DNA of 64,000 nt from Gerris lacustris (taxonomy: Eukaryota; Arthropoda; Insecta; Hemiptera; Gerridae): contig OX578279.1 in the NCBI GenBank assembly GCA_951217055.1, positions 73,319,131 to 73,383,130 on the forward strand, in the 5' to 3' direction. The position numbers and the translations under genes are program-made. Shown here in pieces: positions 1-12,795 of the stretch (position 1 is its first letter; each line of letters begins with the position of its first letter). The notes below the pieces were generated by a model. It made no database searches and was not told where the DNA came from. It saw nothing but the letters and a program-made list of their open reading frames with translations.

Positions 1-215
1 TAACCTTAACAATTTAAAAAACCAATAAAACAGACAATATTAAAAACTTTTAACAATTAAATCACAGCTCTAATCTCATTACATCAAAACAAAGGAACTA
101 TTTTCAAAAACCCAGAATCATTAACAACGGTAACTTCCTGTATTGCACTATAACAAACCTCCATTGATTTTTACTATTGATTTTATATAAAGTGTTTAAA
201 TAATGATGCTTTTAT

Positions 216-1007
216 TTACAAAATCCCTGCATATAATCTGTTCATATCTCTACAATCTTTCTTGTAGTTAATGCTATTTTCTTGTTTTGAAATATGCATG
301 GCTTCTAGCGTTAATCTTTTTTTATTATTTGTTTCATTAATCAAAATTTTTGTGTTATCAAAATCAAAATTATGTCCAGTTTCTATTGAGTGTTCTGCGA
401 GGGCTGTTTTGTTGTCATTTAACCTAACCGTGGCTTCATGCTGTTGCCTTCTATTTTTTCAAGTTTGTCTAGTTTCTCCAATATATGTTGCAAGACATTC
501 TAGACATGGTACCTCATACACTACGCCTATTTTTTCCTCTGTGCTTAATTTATCCTTTAAACCTGTAAACATTAAGTTTTCTATTTTGTTAATGGGTTTC
601 ATACCGAAACGGACATTGCATTCCATTTGATTAAAAATGTTTATCACTCCTTCCGATAAACCTTTAATATATGTAATACTGGTAAATTTATTTGGTCCTA
701 GTTGGTTATTCTCTTGTACTCTTTCTGTAGGTTTATTAATTTCACTATACCATAGCCAATTGATTAATTGTATTGGATAAAAATTGGTTATTAATTTTTC
801 GTAAACTTGTTTTTTAATATCTTTGAGGTAATCCGGGTGCGTAAGTTTTATAGCTCTATTGATAAGATTTTTGGCTGTGTTTCTTCTTTGTAGGTAAGGG
901 TGGTTAGAAGTAAAATTTAAAAACCTATTTCCCTTTATAGTTTTGTTCAGCCATTTGGTTTTTATGATGCCTTTAGGTGACCTAGTGAGTATTTTTTGAG
1001 GGATCAC
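216..1007 (-). pseudogene. Penelope-like element remnant (RT tail plus GIY-YIG endonuclease)
   Basis: Minus-strand reading frame of 264 codons with one internal TGA at 459-461, ending in TAA at 216-218. The first part has the HPYLQRR...NLINRAIKLTHPDY linker usual between reverse transcriptase and endonuclease of Penelope-like retroelements. The second part carries the zinc-binding Cys pair and GIY-YIG core (EVPCLECLATYIGETRQT), then, after the stop, the downstream conserved stretch TALAEHSIETGHNFDF and a normal C-terminus. The RT catalytic domain is absent: upstream of 1010 the sequence switches to an unrelated repeat, so this is a 5'-truncated, dead copy. Family assignment rests on motif recognition; a search against Penelope/Athena/Neptune proteins would settle the clade. 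Confidence 0.8.
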
Positions 1008-1044
1008 CTTTCATCTTATTATGGAAATATATAATGTAACAGAT

Positions 1045-1570
1045 ATCAAAAATTCCAAGACAGAAATCTGATCCAGTCATCAGGGAAAATGTTTGGATCC
1101 GTGTCTACATGTCGCTCAATTTTTGCGAACCATCATTTCTTTAAAACTACACGTCCGATTTTAATGAAATTTGTATGGTAGTAGGTTATAATTAGCCCAT
1201 TGTTGGTCCCATATATGCTTTCAATCTTCTGCATCTATTTATTTCTCTTCAACATGCGCACAAACATACACTTATTTACACATATATTTTCAAAAGTACT
1301 CATCTCATTTTTATGAAGTTCGTCGAAAGTAAACCGTCTGCGCTCTTTAACGTTTGCTTAATTGATACATTCGTGTAAAATTATCAAAACACTTTTGACA
1401 TATAAAAAAAAAAACGGGGGAATCAATTAAATAAATTAAACATCAATGGCTTGTAAAAGCATAAAATCAATAAAGTACATGATAGGATGCGAGGAAGCTA
1501 TGTGCTACACTAATTGGCTGTCTATTTTTAATCAAAATCTTTATTGAGAAATATTTTTGTTTCACGTTTT
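1045..1570 (+). repeat. Dispersed 'gcttccgagc' repeat, partial copy
   Basis: Shares several blocks with the fullest copy at 45877-46500: the 'caaaaattccaagacagaaatc' start region, the 'gcgaaccatc...cttaaaactac' block, 'aattagcccattgttggtcc' and the closing 'aggatgcgaggaagctatgtg'. Non-coding interspersed repeat; the left third is missing here. Confidence 0.65.
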
Positions 1571-1714
1571 TTTTATAGAGTTTTTGAAGGTAGTTCCTTA
1601 AATTTAGAGCTAAAATTCCTTTCTCAATTTCACCTCGTCGACGAGTAGCTTAGGCTTGTCGCGTATGCATAGACGATAGACTAGTAATAGATATTTTTTA
1701 AAAATAACTTTTTT

Positions 1715-2810
1715 CCGTGGTAGGCTGTGAAATAGTAACTTTAGAGCCTAAAAAACATAGCTGAAATCCATTTTTTCATTACGTGGACTTAAAAAATCTT
1801 TTCATTACTCCTAGCTGTAAAGAAAAAATCTTTTACGTCCTAGGCACTAAAAGATTTTTTAGGACTAAAATCTTTTACGTCTTAGGCACTAAAAGATTTT
1901 TTCTTTACAGCGGGTAGTTGTCAAAACTTCCGTTAGTAGTGCTGCAGTCTTTGTAGAAATGCTTCTAGTACGATAAAAATCCGCTAGATGTCAATGCGTT
2001 TTATTTATCTTTTCTTATAGTGTAACCTCATTTTAAGGTTTCTTTTTTTAAGTCTTAAGTATGTACTAATATTTGTTATTATTATATATTGATTAGTGAT
2101 TAATATTTAATGTTTTTTCATTGTCTGCTACCTCGGAAAAAATAGCATATGCTACGCGACTTTGAAGTGTTTTTTCTTTACCTTGGCAATATTTACTGTC
2201 TCGCTTCGCTCGGCAGTAAATGTAATTGCCGCGGTAAAGAAAAAACTCACTTCACAGCCTTGTAACATAATATACTATTTTTCGTGGTAGGCTGGGAAAT
2301 AGTAACTTTAGAGCCTAAAAAAGATAGCTAAAATTCATTTTTTCATTACGTGAACTTAAAATTTTTTCATTACTCCTAGCTGTAAAGAAATTTTTTTTTT
2401 ACGTCCTAGGACAGAAAACATTATTTCTTTCCAGCTGGTAGTTATCAAAACTTCCGTTTTAGCGCTGCAATCTTTGTAGAAATGCTTCTTAGTACAATTA
2501 AAATCCGCTAGAAGTCAATGAGTTTTATTTATCTTTTCTTATAGTGTAACTCTTTTTAAGGTTATTTTTTTTTTAAATCTTAAGTATGTACTAATTATTT
2601 GTTATTATTATATTGATTATTGATTAATACTACATTTTTTTTCATTGTCTGCTACCACGGCAAAAATAGCATATGCTACACGACTGTGAAGTTTTTTTTC
2701 TTTACCTTGGCAATATTTACTGTCTTGCTTCGCTCGACAGTAAATGTAATTGCCGCGGTAAAGAAAAATACTCACAGCCTAGTAACAAAATATACTATTT
2801 TGGGCTCGGG
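1715..2810. repeat. Tandem duplication of a ~550-bp AT-rich unit with internal hairpins
   Basis: Two head-to-tail units, about 1715-2273 and 2274-2810, share in order: 'cgtggtaggctg', 'aatagtaactttagagcct', 'attactcctagctgtaaag', 'cttccgtt', 'cttttcttatagtgtaac', 'cattgtctgctacc', and a hairpin whose stem reads ttaccttggcaatatttact / agtaaatgtaattgccgcgg around a loop containing 'cttcgctcg'. Unit 1 has an extra internal repeat of 'ctaaaagattttttagg'. No coding potential seen. Confidence 0.75.
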
Positions 2811-3007
2811 ACCTTGGAACGTGTATATCGATACTAATTACATTTTTACGACATACCAATACTTTTTTATGTATATAATAGGAATATAAGATAGTAAAAA
2901 AAGTAAATTTATTTAAAAAATACAATTTAAAACAAATATATTTTATTTTATACAAATTAAGTAAATCAGTCTTATATTAGATTAGTAATCTATGTATTAT
3001 ATGTCTG

Positions 3008-3011
<4 letters not shown>

Positions 3012-3042
<31 letters not shown>
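3012..3042. repeat. (TA)n microsatellite
   Basis: About 15 TA dinucleotides, uninterrupted. Confidence 0.9.
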
Positions 3043-3045
<3 letters not shown>

Positions 3046-4421
3046 ATAAAAATCTATAGTTTTGTTCCAATCTGATCAAAATTTGTTCACATAAACATCA
3101 AAACATGAGTAAGGTCGATTTCTACCTGAGATTTCGAAATTAAAATTTAGGTACAAAGAGGCTTCGGGGTACAAAAGTCTAAGTAATACATTACCCTTAT
3201 GTTGCATATTGTTGATAAACTCTTTATAAGCACAGTAATTGTTGTTATTTACACTTTTTGTCATATTTTCATTTAAAGGGGAGGGGGTGAAATTTTAAAA
3301 TCTATGAAAAAATGTTTTTTTTTTTGTTTTTTTTAAATTATGAATATTACTAATTTTGATCCGATTTTAAAGAAAATTGGTGTGCATGACTAATTTGAAG
3401 CCAGGAGCACGAACATACAATGATTTATTTACATTTATTGTTTAGTGTTTAAATGGTACCTATGTATGCTTTAAGCTCGCAGGTATAGTGTAAAAAAAAT
3501 GTTACCTACCTGCTAAAGTATTTTAGTGATTACTTTTTGAAATATTATGGGTAAAAGAAAAGATCAAAATTCCAGAAAAAACTATCATAATTTATATTGT
3601 TGTCAAGCTCCGAAAGAATAAAGTACATAATTGTTGTTCTGCCCAATTTTGTAATATTTTTATTTTTAAGGAGTTAAGATTGGGAAAACTGTTTTTTAGC
3701 TGTTTTTATTAGTTATCTGCTTAAGTTATAAATAATTTTTATTGAAAACTTTTTCAATGATACACCTCATTTGCGTATTATTTTTTAATTTTAACTTTTA
3801 CTTCTTGGCTTGGTCAAAGTTTTGGGAAAAAATTATGAATATTTAAATACGTATAATGATTATGTATTTATTTTATATTATATAAAATTAAATTTAACTC
3901 CTTCGAAAAACACTCCGTTGCGAAGCACGGGTATCCAGCTAGTATAATATCATTAGGAATACTAAGTTTTATTGATTATGTTTCTTATCGAATGCTAATG
4001 CCACAAATTATTATTGGTTGTTTTGACTGAGATTTTGTGGTACCACTTCATAATTATGACTAGAGAGGTTATTAAGACAATATAGTCACCACAATTTTAT
4101 ATTAATAAACATACGCGTTTCGACCTTTATATCATCATTAGTGTATGTGTTTGCTTAGTGAGTGAAAGATTACTACTCTACATATTTATTGTACAAGCTT
4201 TTATTACTTAAAATGAGTGAACAAAGGGGGGTAGAATAGGGCTATAGAAGGATTAAGGAATTAAATGACAATATTGTTGTGTAACTTTTTATTAACCTCT
4301 CTAGTCATTATTATGATTATTTTATCCCGTTAATCTTATCGGCGAGGTTTTAATGATTGGACTAATTATTATGATTGTGATTTAACAGTTGTTGTTATAC
4401 ATTTTCATTATCATAGTAGTT
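3043..4421. other. Intergenic repeat-derived DNA downstream of transporter A
   Basis: No gene seen. 3100-3290 resembles 21330-21440 (shared 'acagtaattgttgttat' and 'tttgtcatattttcat'). Around 3915-3945 is 'cgaagcacgggtatccagct', which recurs inverted at about 44945-44965, so it is likely the end of a mobile element. The hexamer AATAAA of minus-strand transcript A lies at 4288-4293. Confidence 0.5.
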
Positions 4422-6881
4422 TTATAAAGCTGTTATAGTTGTTTTCTTGTTGCCGTTGTCATGGGTTCTGTTAGCCATCTGTATTTCACCCAAGGTTTTT
4501 CTTGCAGGTTCTGTCATTATCAAAGCTAGAATTACGAGTCCTATGTAAGCCGAAGCAGAAAAAATCATGTAGTTGAAATAAACACCCATTGTATCTTCTA
4601 TGAGCTGATAAAATTTCAGAGATATGAAGATGAAAACTGATCCTATAGATGTTATTATAGAACCGGCAGAGGCCCTTAGATGCGAAGGAAAGAGTTCAGC
4701 CTGAAGTGCTGGGGTGACCGGCCCTACTCCGGCGTTGATAAATATGCAGTATCCTGCAAATGCGATGTACAGTATCCAATCGTATCCTTTTAGAGAGACA
4801 GTACCGTGTCTTTCTAGGTAAAAATAGACACCGATAATTGTACTGAAGGTACCTACTCCGAAACTGGACCATAGTACCAACTTCTTTCTACCGACTGAGT
4901 CTATCAAGTAGGCGGCAATAAAATTCGATAAAAGGAAAATGACTCCGATGAATATGGTGATTATGTGAGGTTTAAGAAGGTTGTTATCATCATCCGAGAA
5001 GGTCTTCGTCGCGTAATTCACGACAGCTATTTCACCACCGAAGAACTTAATAAATTGGATGACTAAAAGGACAAACAGTGACATCCTTGTTGAAGGTATT
5101 GAGACAAGTTGTTTAACGCCTCCTTTGGCGTTTTTGAGATCATCTTGTACGCTTTCAGCAATCGATTTGAGTTCATCATCTACATCCTCATTAGCTCTTA
5201 GCCAAATTAAGGCGTTTCGAGCTTTAAGCATCTTTCCTTTCAATATTAAATAATATGGCGATTCCGGTGCTAAGTAAAATGTGCCAAGGAAAATAAATAC
5301 TGGTAGAGAACAGACTGCTGAGTATAAATTGTAGTTTAGGAAAGGTCCAGTAGAGTAGGATAGTAGCAGTCCGAGAAACCACATGGTGCAGATATGAGCT
5401 GCGACTTGACCTCGGTTCTTTGCGTCTGCAACTTCTGCTACATAAATCGGAGCTACCGTCATTACCATTCCCATACACAGACCTTGTATGACTTTGACAA
5501 AATAAAGAACAGTCAAATTTCTCGTCCAAATAGTTAGTACCCAGCCCAAGAGCATCGTCGGACCAGTGCTTAGTAACGACCATTTTCTTCCTATTCTGAA
5601 AGTCACAATTATCTTCTTTATTAAATGTCATATTATTATCTTCATATAAAACTGTAAGTAAGATGTTAAAATGTACGTGTACGTGTATAGTAAAATAGGT
5701 TTTCTACTCTTTAAAACCCTTAAATGCTAATGGCAATTGGATGGCTGGTATTACTAAACCTTCGTCGATTCGACTAACATATGCAGAAAATACATTTTTG
5801 GGGTTGAAACTACACTTTTATAAGGAGAAAACTATTAAGAACTCATTATTAAATCTTTTAGTGAGATATACAAACATTTTATGACAAATAACTAGTAGGA
5901 ACATCAGAAGAATCTGAAATTGAGTGAACATTAATGCACCAGGTCCCATGCCCCAGACCAAAAGCCCTAGGCTCTTTGCTAAGTGCTCCAGGCCCCAGAT
6001 TATTGGCCACTGGTCTCTGGCCCAAGGCTAATTACCTTAAGCCCATTGCCCCTTACCCCTAGGCCTATTGCCCCTTACCACAGGCCCATTTTCCAGGCTA
6101 TAGGCTCATTCGACGACCAATTAATTCCCTGCGTTTATTACTAAACGTTAGTCGAATCGACGAAGTAGCTTTGACGGGAATTTGACAGAAAACGAGTGTA
6201 TGCTCAAAAGGACTACTACCGCTACACTAGCAAATGTGTTACTAACCAGTGCAAGCGCTGCAGAAGGATGAGGTACCCATTACCATCGCATACGAGCGTA
6301 AAAGGTTAAGGTTCAAACTGTGCTCGTCGATTCGACTACCATTAGCATTCCAGGGTTAACACCGAGTACTCTGAAGTGAAGATTTTTTTAAAAAAAAAAC
6401 ATAGTTGTGAAATGAAAACGACATAAACTGCTCAAATCTTTATATTATTATTGAAATGAAAATTTAAAAAAAAATACCTGTTAGCAAGAATACCGGCTGG
6501 TACTGGCCCAACAAGGAAACCAATTTGTATGACTGATATCAACCACGATACATCAGCATTTGTCATGGGTACTTCACTATGAGGTCCTGTCATTCTCACC
6601 ATAAGTGGAGTTAGCCAAACAAATCCACTTCCAACCATCAAAGATGATAGCTGACCTAAGAATAAATTAAACAATTACAACTTTTACTGAAATTAGAGTA
6701 ATAACATTTGAACTTCTGATAGTTTAGCCGCAATCTGAGGCTTCAAATCAATCATGGGCAGCTGATCAAGCAAAAGATTCAATTTCTTAAGAAAGTTTTC
6801 ATTGTACTTACATGAAAGTGCTGCATAGAATTGTCGAAACTTTCCATTGGAGTAAATCCTTCCTAAACCAGCCTTTTTCAT
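4422..6881 (-). CDS. MFS sugar-porter transporter A (Tret1-like), three exons
   Basis: Integral membrane solute carrier of the sugar-porter family, probably plasma membrane. Exons: 6812-6881, 6478-6655, 4422-5595; 473 aa. Introns have GT-AG ends (T|GTAAGT, phase 1; AG|GTATTT, phase 2; acceptors TTCTTAG and TTTCAG). The start chosen is MKKAGL; an in-frame ATG lies about 75 nt upstream but its extension is not family-like. Landmarks: GRKW after TM2 (~84-88), E...RG signature (~137-144), PESPY (~193), IKFFGG in TM7 (~265), DSVGRK (~315), GVGPVTP in TM10 (~372), and ETARKTLGEIQ-like C-terminus (here EPARKTLGEIQ). The usual TM7 Gln pair is Lys-Phe and the TM10 Trp is Pro, so the substrate is uncertain. 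Closest neighbour by exon structure is E (also a 178-nt exon 2). A candidate polyA signal is at 4288-4293. Confidence 0.9.
5715..6355. mobile_element. Candidate TTAA-flanked MITE inside intron 2 of transporter A
   Basis: Ends share 'accct..aatgctaatgg' in inverted orientation (5715-5733 and 6336-6355), each flanked by TTAA (5711-5714, 6356-6359), the target of piggyBac-type elements. Both ends also carry an inner 'gtcgattcgact' block. The interior contains a degenerate run of 'gcccattgccccttacc' units at about 5940-6090. No transposase. Confidence 0.5.
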
Positions 6882-6959
6882 TGTGGAAAGGGTTGAAATA
6901 TCTTTAATTATATTAATTCTAAAACAAATTATACAATTCTTTATAAATATAATGATCAC

Positions 6960-7536
6960 CTCTGCTTAGCTAGAGATTTAATGTTATCCTTGTTACACCC
7001 ATAAGTATATTTACGTCCGAAAACACTTTACAAGACTAATCTAAAAACAGAAATCAGAATCCGTAATGTAATAGCTTAAACATAATCGTCCCAGGCATAA
7101 TGAAAGTTACTGTACATTTTTCAGAGCAAACTAAATAACAAACCAAACGCTGAACTGAACAAATTATTTATTGATTAGTGTTCTGAGGAGGTGATGCGCG
7201 GTCTGAATGTTTAGGTTTAGATAGTTGAGCTATAGTTACCTAGTTTAACTAGATTCTTCAAACTAGACTAATTTTAAAATTCTCTTTTGGACTAACTTTT
7301 AAATAAAGTACACGTGATAAGTTTTTGCGTTCCTATTAAGATATTTTGGATCTATTTATTATTAAATACAATTTGTTACCATTTAACTATACCATTGTAT
7401 ACTGTTAATGAAATTCATTTTTAATAAATGAAACTAATTTTATTTTTGATATTCCGTTTGTTTCAGGTGAGTTTTTCTTTCACCTTATAATTGGTTGCTG
7501 ACGTAAGTAAATTTAAATTTATAAAATATTCATTTA
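6960..7536. other. Upstream flank of transporter A, no gene seen
   Basis: AT-rich sequence expected to hold the 5' UTR and promoter of A. The TATA plus 27-nt block found before B and D is not present here, and I see no clear core promoter. Confidence 0.35.
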
Positions 7537-7906
7537 CAGGAGAGTCTCGCTAATCCATGATTAGCGATTATTTGACGATGGGACCAGATAACCGAAAGTC
7601 CGGATTAAACGGATTCTGTTTTTTAGCTGGGTAAAACTATTGAAATTAACGATGTCTTTATCGTAAAAATGACTGTTTAATCTTAACGTATGCTCACTTT
7701 ATAAACTTACAAATTGACGTAGGATAAAAAAAACAAACTTACTATCTTATTAATATGAATTCAATCTGTGTTAGTACGGTATTTCATTGCTGATAATATG
7801 AATTCGTTGATTGGTTTATTAATTTTACAGTATTAGAATATTATTCCGGCCCACCTGGATTAACCGGATGTCCGGACTAGCGGGGTCTGGATTAGCGAGA
7901 CTACTG
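7537..7906. mobile_element. pogo/Tigger-like MITE
   Basis: Terminal inverted repeats 'agtctcgctaatcca' at the left and its complement 'ggattagcgagact' at the right, starting CAG and ending CTG, flanked by TA on both sides (7535-7536, 7907-7908). The repeated 'taatccgg' theme is typical of pogo-class Tc1/mariner elements. Non-autonomous, 370 bp. Confidence 0.75.
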
Positions 7907-8286
7907 TATTTTTCTGTTTACTGATTATTTCCCTGGTCATCAATCAAATAAAATTGTACTTATGTTGGCTTAAAAATGATACCTTTTCCATCTAATATAC
8001 CCATCTAATGAATGTTATCCATTCTTCTCAATTCTCTAGAGTAACTAATGAACTATGAATGTGTAAGTTACTCAAGCTGTTTTTAAAATCTCTTTTCATT
8101 CATCAATACCACAGCATATTATGTAATATTCAGATAAGGCCTGAAGATGCCCAGGTTTGAGCGAAACATAGCTTTGAAAAAATATTATAATTAAAAAATA
8201 GCTGTTTTTTAATTATTAAATCCCTAAAGACCACTAAAAATAGAGAAGAATTTATAATCAAAGGGATAAATTGAAGAATACATGAA

Positions 8287-8565
8287 TGTTATACTCAGCA
8301 ATTATAACTTTTCCATCTAATAAACCCATCCAATCAATGTTATACTCAGAAATTATAACTTTTCCATCTAATAAACCCATCCAATCAATGTTATACTCAG
8401 AAATTATAACTTTTCCATCTAATAAACCCATCCAATCAATGTTATACTCAGAAATTATAACTTTTCCATCTAATTAACCCATCTAATCAATGTTATACTC
8501 AGCAATTATAACTCTTTCATCTAATAAACTCATCTAATCAATATTATACTCAGAAATTATTACGT
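8287..8565. repeat. 51-bp minisatellite, about 5.5 copies
   Basis: Unit begins atgttatactcag and contains acttttccatctaa; successive starts at 8287, 8338, 8389, 8440, 8491, 8542. Because 51 is divisible by three, the frame stays open with a 17-residue repeat, but there is no gene context and I do not regard it as coding. An older diverged relative ('ccttttccatctaatatacccatctaatg') precedes it near 7982. Confidence 0.9.
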
Positions 8566-9127
8566 AAACTGTCTTGTAGAGTGACTGCTCAGCGTTATAT
8601 ATACACTTTTGTAATAATTAAAGATTAAAACTTAAGTTGTACAGTTTAATAAAAACATAAAACTTACCAACTAAAAAGACATCAATGTATCAGTTAATTT
8701 GTTTACACAAAACTACTAAATACACATAATAAGAATAACATAATATTGCATAAACTAACCACTTCTGAATGTCATTAAATTAACATCTTTAAGCTAAAAA
8801 ATGAAGAAAAGTCATTATTAATAAAAAGTAACCTTGTCCATATTTGGGTAAAAAAAAAAACAGATTTTAATTCAGTCGAGGAAAACAATTATTTTCGATT
8901 AAAAACTAATTTATTTTAAGTTACCTTGCACAGAATTTTATACATTAGTTAATGTTGGGTCACTTTACTGAATTCTCAGGGATTATTAGAATACAAATAT
9001 TCGAAAAATTTTATAACTAAGCGCATATTATCGCTTTTAGAAATAACTATGATAATTACCACTTTGTGATAAGGATTGCCATTCACTTGGTTGACCATGC
9101 TATTATTTTTAATAAACCCCACAATTA

Positions 9128-9419
<292 letters not shown>

Positions 9420-9550
9420 ATACAGGGTCACCCACGATAAAATGTCATAAAGGAACTGGCGTATTCTATAGGACAAATTCAACAAAAAATGTTTAGTAAG
9501 CATATGCCCATTTCTCAATAGTTCTCGAGATATCGATGTATTTCATTTTT

Positions 9551-10681
9551 AGGGTTTTGTAGATACTTCTCAAAACCCTTATACCGAGGGTGATGTGTCC
9601 GTCCGTCCGTCGCTCTTTGGTTCATAGGGCCCGAACCGTTTAAGCGAAAGTACTGAAATTTGAAACACTGGTGCAACTTTTTGACCCAACCACAGGAAAA
9701 ATATACAGAAGTTCATAAATAGATTTGCGCATGCGCAATTCGAAAAAATGTTGTAAACTCAAAAATGTATATTTTTTTTAATTTTTGAGTAGGGTATCAA
9801 ATGAAAGCTGCTGAAGAGTAGGACACAAATATATATATGATTTTTTAAATTTTGCATTCCTTATTGGTTAAATAAATCAAAATATACCCAAAAAAAATTT
9901 CCCCCCCCCAACCACTATAGATCGGCTGGCGCTAAAATTTTGAAATAATTCATGCTAATATCTTATTGTGGGGCGATGAAAATTCCGGGAGTTCATCCCA
10001 AATTTTCAAAAATTGTTAATTTTGGGCGCGAAAAAGTGAAGTGCGCCCAAAATTTTATTTTTTTAAAATTTCGTGTTGGGTATTAAATGAAAGCTGCTGA
10101 AGAGTAGGACACAAATATATATATGCTTTTTTAAAATTTGCATTCCTTATAGGGGAAAAAAATAAAAATATACCTCAAAAATATTTTCCCCCCCCCAACC
10201 ACTATAGATCGGCTGGTGCTAAAATTTCGAAATAATTCATACTAATACCTTATAGTGAGGCGATGATATTTCCGGGAGTTCATTCCAAGGTTTTAAAAAT
10301 TACCAATTTTGTGCGCGAAAATTTAGAGTGCGCCCAAAATTTTATTTTTTAAAAATTTTGAGTTGGGTATCAAATGAAAGCTGCTGAAGAGTATGATACA
10401 AATATATATTTGCTTTTTTAAATTTTTAAGTCAAAATATACCCCCAAAAAAATCCCCCCCCCCCAAATTTTATATAATGGCTGGTCTTAAAATTTTGAAA
10501 TGATTCATGGTTACACCGTATGGTTGGGCGATGAAAATTTCCTAAAAAATGTAATTTATCTTGTCGTTATTACCCATAAAAAATATTGTGACCTCCCGGG
10601 GGATCGAACCCGGGACCCTTAGGATCGAAGAAAATAAATCATAATTACATAACGGGTATGCTTAATCATCTACAAAACCCT
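9551..10681. mobile_element. 1.13-kb non-autonomous element with 14-bp perfect inverted termini
   Basis: Starts agggttttgtagat and ends with the exact complement atctacaaaaccct. Inside, a ~286-bp unit is repeated three times (markers 'atgaaagctgctgaagagta' at about 9800, 10088 and 10373), each followed by a C-run and 'atcggctgg'-type text. At 10592-10620 the minus strand reads like a tRNA B box (ggttcgatccc). No transposase ORF. A degenerate relative of the left end lies at about 39475-39640. Confidence 0.65.
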
Positions 10682-11099
10682 AAAAACTACTTGGACGCAA
10701 GTACTTCCCTGTGATTTTTTTAAATTATTTCACGAAAATATGCAAAGACTGCCTAATATCTTAAAAACTAAATGAGATAGAGAAATTGGGCTAGGGAACA
10801 ATTTTAAAGAGCATTAAAAAATCTTTCAGGCTGCTAAGCATCTATTAAGTCCTGTTACATTTGACAATTTAGATTTCTGAAAATTCGACCACGAAATTCC
10901 TGAGCTTTTTACTCTTAATTGAGTGATGTTATAAGTGTGGCAATTTCAGAAAATCTTTTGCTTTTCATAAGCTTTCAAATGGCATAGATATAGTTTAAGA
11001 TCAACGGACTAGTTTTTTAATTATGGTGCATTTAATGTTATTAGACGTGAAATTTTTCGGTCAGGATCACAACCAATTCTTGTACAAATGAAAAAAAAA

Positions 11100-11762
11100 G
11101 GTTTCCCCGAACGAAACCACAACACTTCGGGTTCTTATAGGAAATTTGATGCTGAATAAAAAATCCGGCAGATAAGATCCGGAACAGCTTCATTTTCGAG
11201 ATATTCTCAAAAAACATTTAAAGAAACCATCACTTTTGGGCGTTTATCCTTACAATTATTCTTAAATACTACACTTCTTACCATAATACTCCTTGAAGAA
11301 AATCTTGTAGAGAGTCGAATTACACAAATTTTAGCTCTTTATATAAAAATCCTTTAAAATTGAGCGTTGATGGAGATCACCTTAATGGATTGACTAATAA
11401 AGTCACAGGGACGTAGAATTAAACTTACGCTGAAAATCAGGGGTTTGTGGTACAGAGCTGGGATTGATATCACTCAACGACAAATTCTTTCGTCTACAAG
11501 GTTTTCTTCAAGGAGTATAAGAATTGTGGGGATAAACGCCCAAAAGTGATGTTTTTTCTTGTTTTTTGCGAATATCTTGAAAACGAAGGTGTTCCGGGTA
11601 CATGTTTATAGGACCTTTTTTGTTTAGCGTCAGATTTACTGTAAGAACCCTAAGTGTGGTTTTCTTAGATAATTCTCTTTTGATAATTTCTCTTTTTTCT
11701 ATTAAACATTTATTAATTTGTTTTTGTTGGTTATTACTAGTGTGGTTTCGTTCGGGGAAACC
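11100..11762. mobile_element. Foldback element with long diverged arms
   Basis: Outer ends ggtttccccgaacgaaacca (11100) and its near complement tggtttcgttcggggaaacc (ending 11762). The arms continue inward through 'gatattctcaaaa', 'cacttttgggcgtttatcc' and 'actccttgaagaaaa', with the complements in reverse order on the right. No coding content. Confidence 0.75.
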
Positions 11763-12307
11763 TATTTGCATTGTTATTTAATATTAATCACAGTTTCAAT
11801 TTTATATTGTAACCATAGAGACAGTCTTTACGTAAGTAACTCTTTTTTTTGCTAATTTCTTTTCTTCGTTACGTATAAGCAATTAATTCAATAAATTTAT
11901 GTGATATTTATTGTTAATTTTAGTTTATTGCAAACGTTAAGCTAAAGTAGTTAAGCTGAAGAAGTTAAGCTAAAGAATATGACTGATTTCTTCATCAAAT
12001 GAAGTAGTAAAATAATTTTGGGTTCGCTACTGTGCAAATTTGTGTATCATCTCTTGTTAAATGTTGCATCACGTTGTTCAAATATTTGAACATACCATAT
12101 TATTTCACTTTTTGATCCGTCATTTTTGAGTAAATAACTAATTAAAAAATCAATGTTTATTCAAGATTATAAAACTGTGTAAACAAAAATCATTTATACA
12201 TTTAACACAGAGCTAATATTGACAATAATATTAAACTCTTTTACTTAAGAGGTTTATAGTTTATGGTTAGCGATATAATAACTTTAGCATTTCTCTTAGA
12301 TTGTTAT

Positions 12308-12795
12308 AGTCTAGGAGATAGTTTGCAAAAAAGTGTCTCACTAACATCATATCAAGCTAGAATGTTGTCTACTAGTTTATCTTTGGTGCTTTTTAAGATT
12401 ATGTGGTCGGCTAAGTTAGTCTGCGGGACATAGCTTGGCAATGGGGATTTGAAAAAAAAAAAACCGGCGGGGAGCAGCCATGTCCCGGCCAGTTTGGTGG
12501 ACAAGGTGATGTTTTGTTTTTTTCTTGATCCTGAGTACAAAATTAGTTTGTAGATCGAAAATTATGTTGATTTTAGAACTTGATTTCGGTCTTCTGACTA
12601 ATTTTGTACTCAGGATCATGAAAATCACATTGTCCACCCAAATAGGTGGGACATGGCCGCTCCACCGGTTTGTTTTTGTCACATGCCTATTGCCAAGCTA
12701 TGTCCCGCAGACGACCTTAGCCGACCACCTATTCCCAACATGCACTAAAAGATTAACTTGTTCACAAAATTCTAGCACACAAATTTTTTGACAAT
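12308..12795. mobile_element. Foldback family F, copy 1
   Basis: Left arm 12308-12590, right arm about 12590-12795. Diagnostic blocks: 'ggagatag' end, 'catcatatcaagctagaat', 'gtctgcgggacatagcttgg', 'cctgagtacaaaattagt'. The arms pair around a short loop. The same family occurs at about 54893-56175, 57638-58213 and 63098-63645. Confidence 0.8.

Noticed and set aside
271..630. 119-codon plus-strand frame
   Set aside because: Antisense of the Penelope-like endonuclease.
5224..5631. 135-codon minus-strand frame overlapping transporter A
   Set aside because: Shadow of exon 3 in another frame; no transporter motifs.
8286..8477. Repeat protein with a 17-residue unit
   Set aside because: 51-bp minisatellite; isolated, no gene context.
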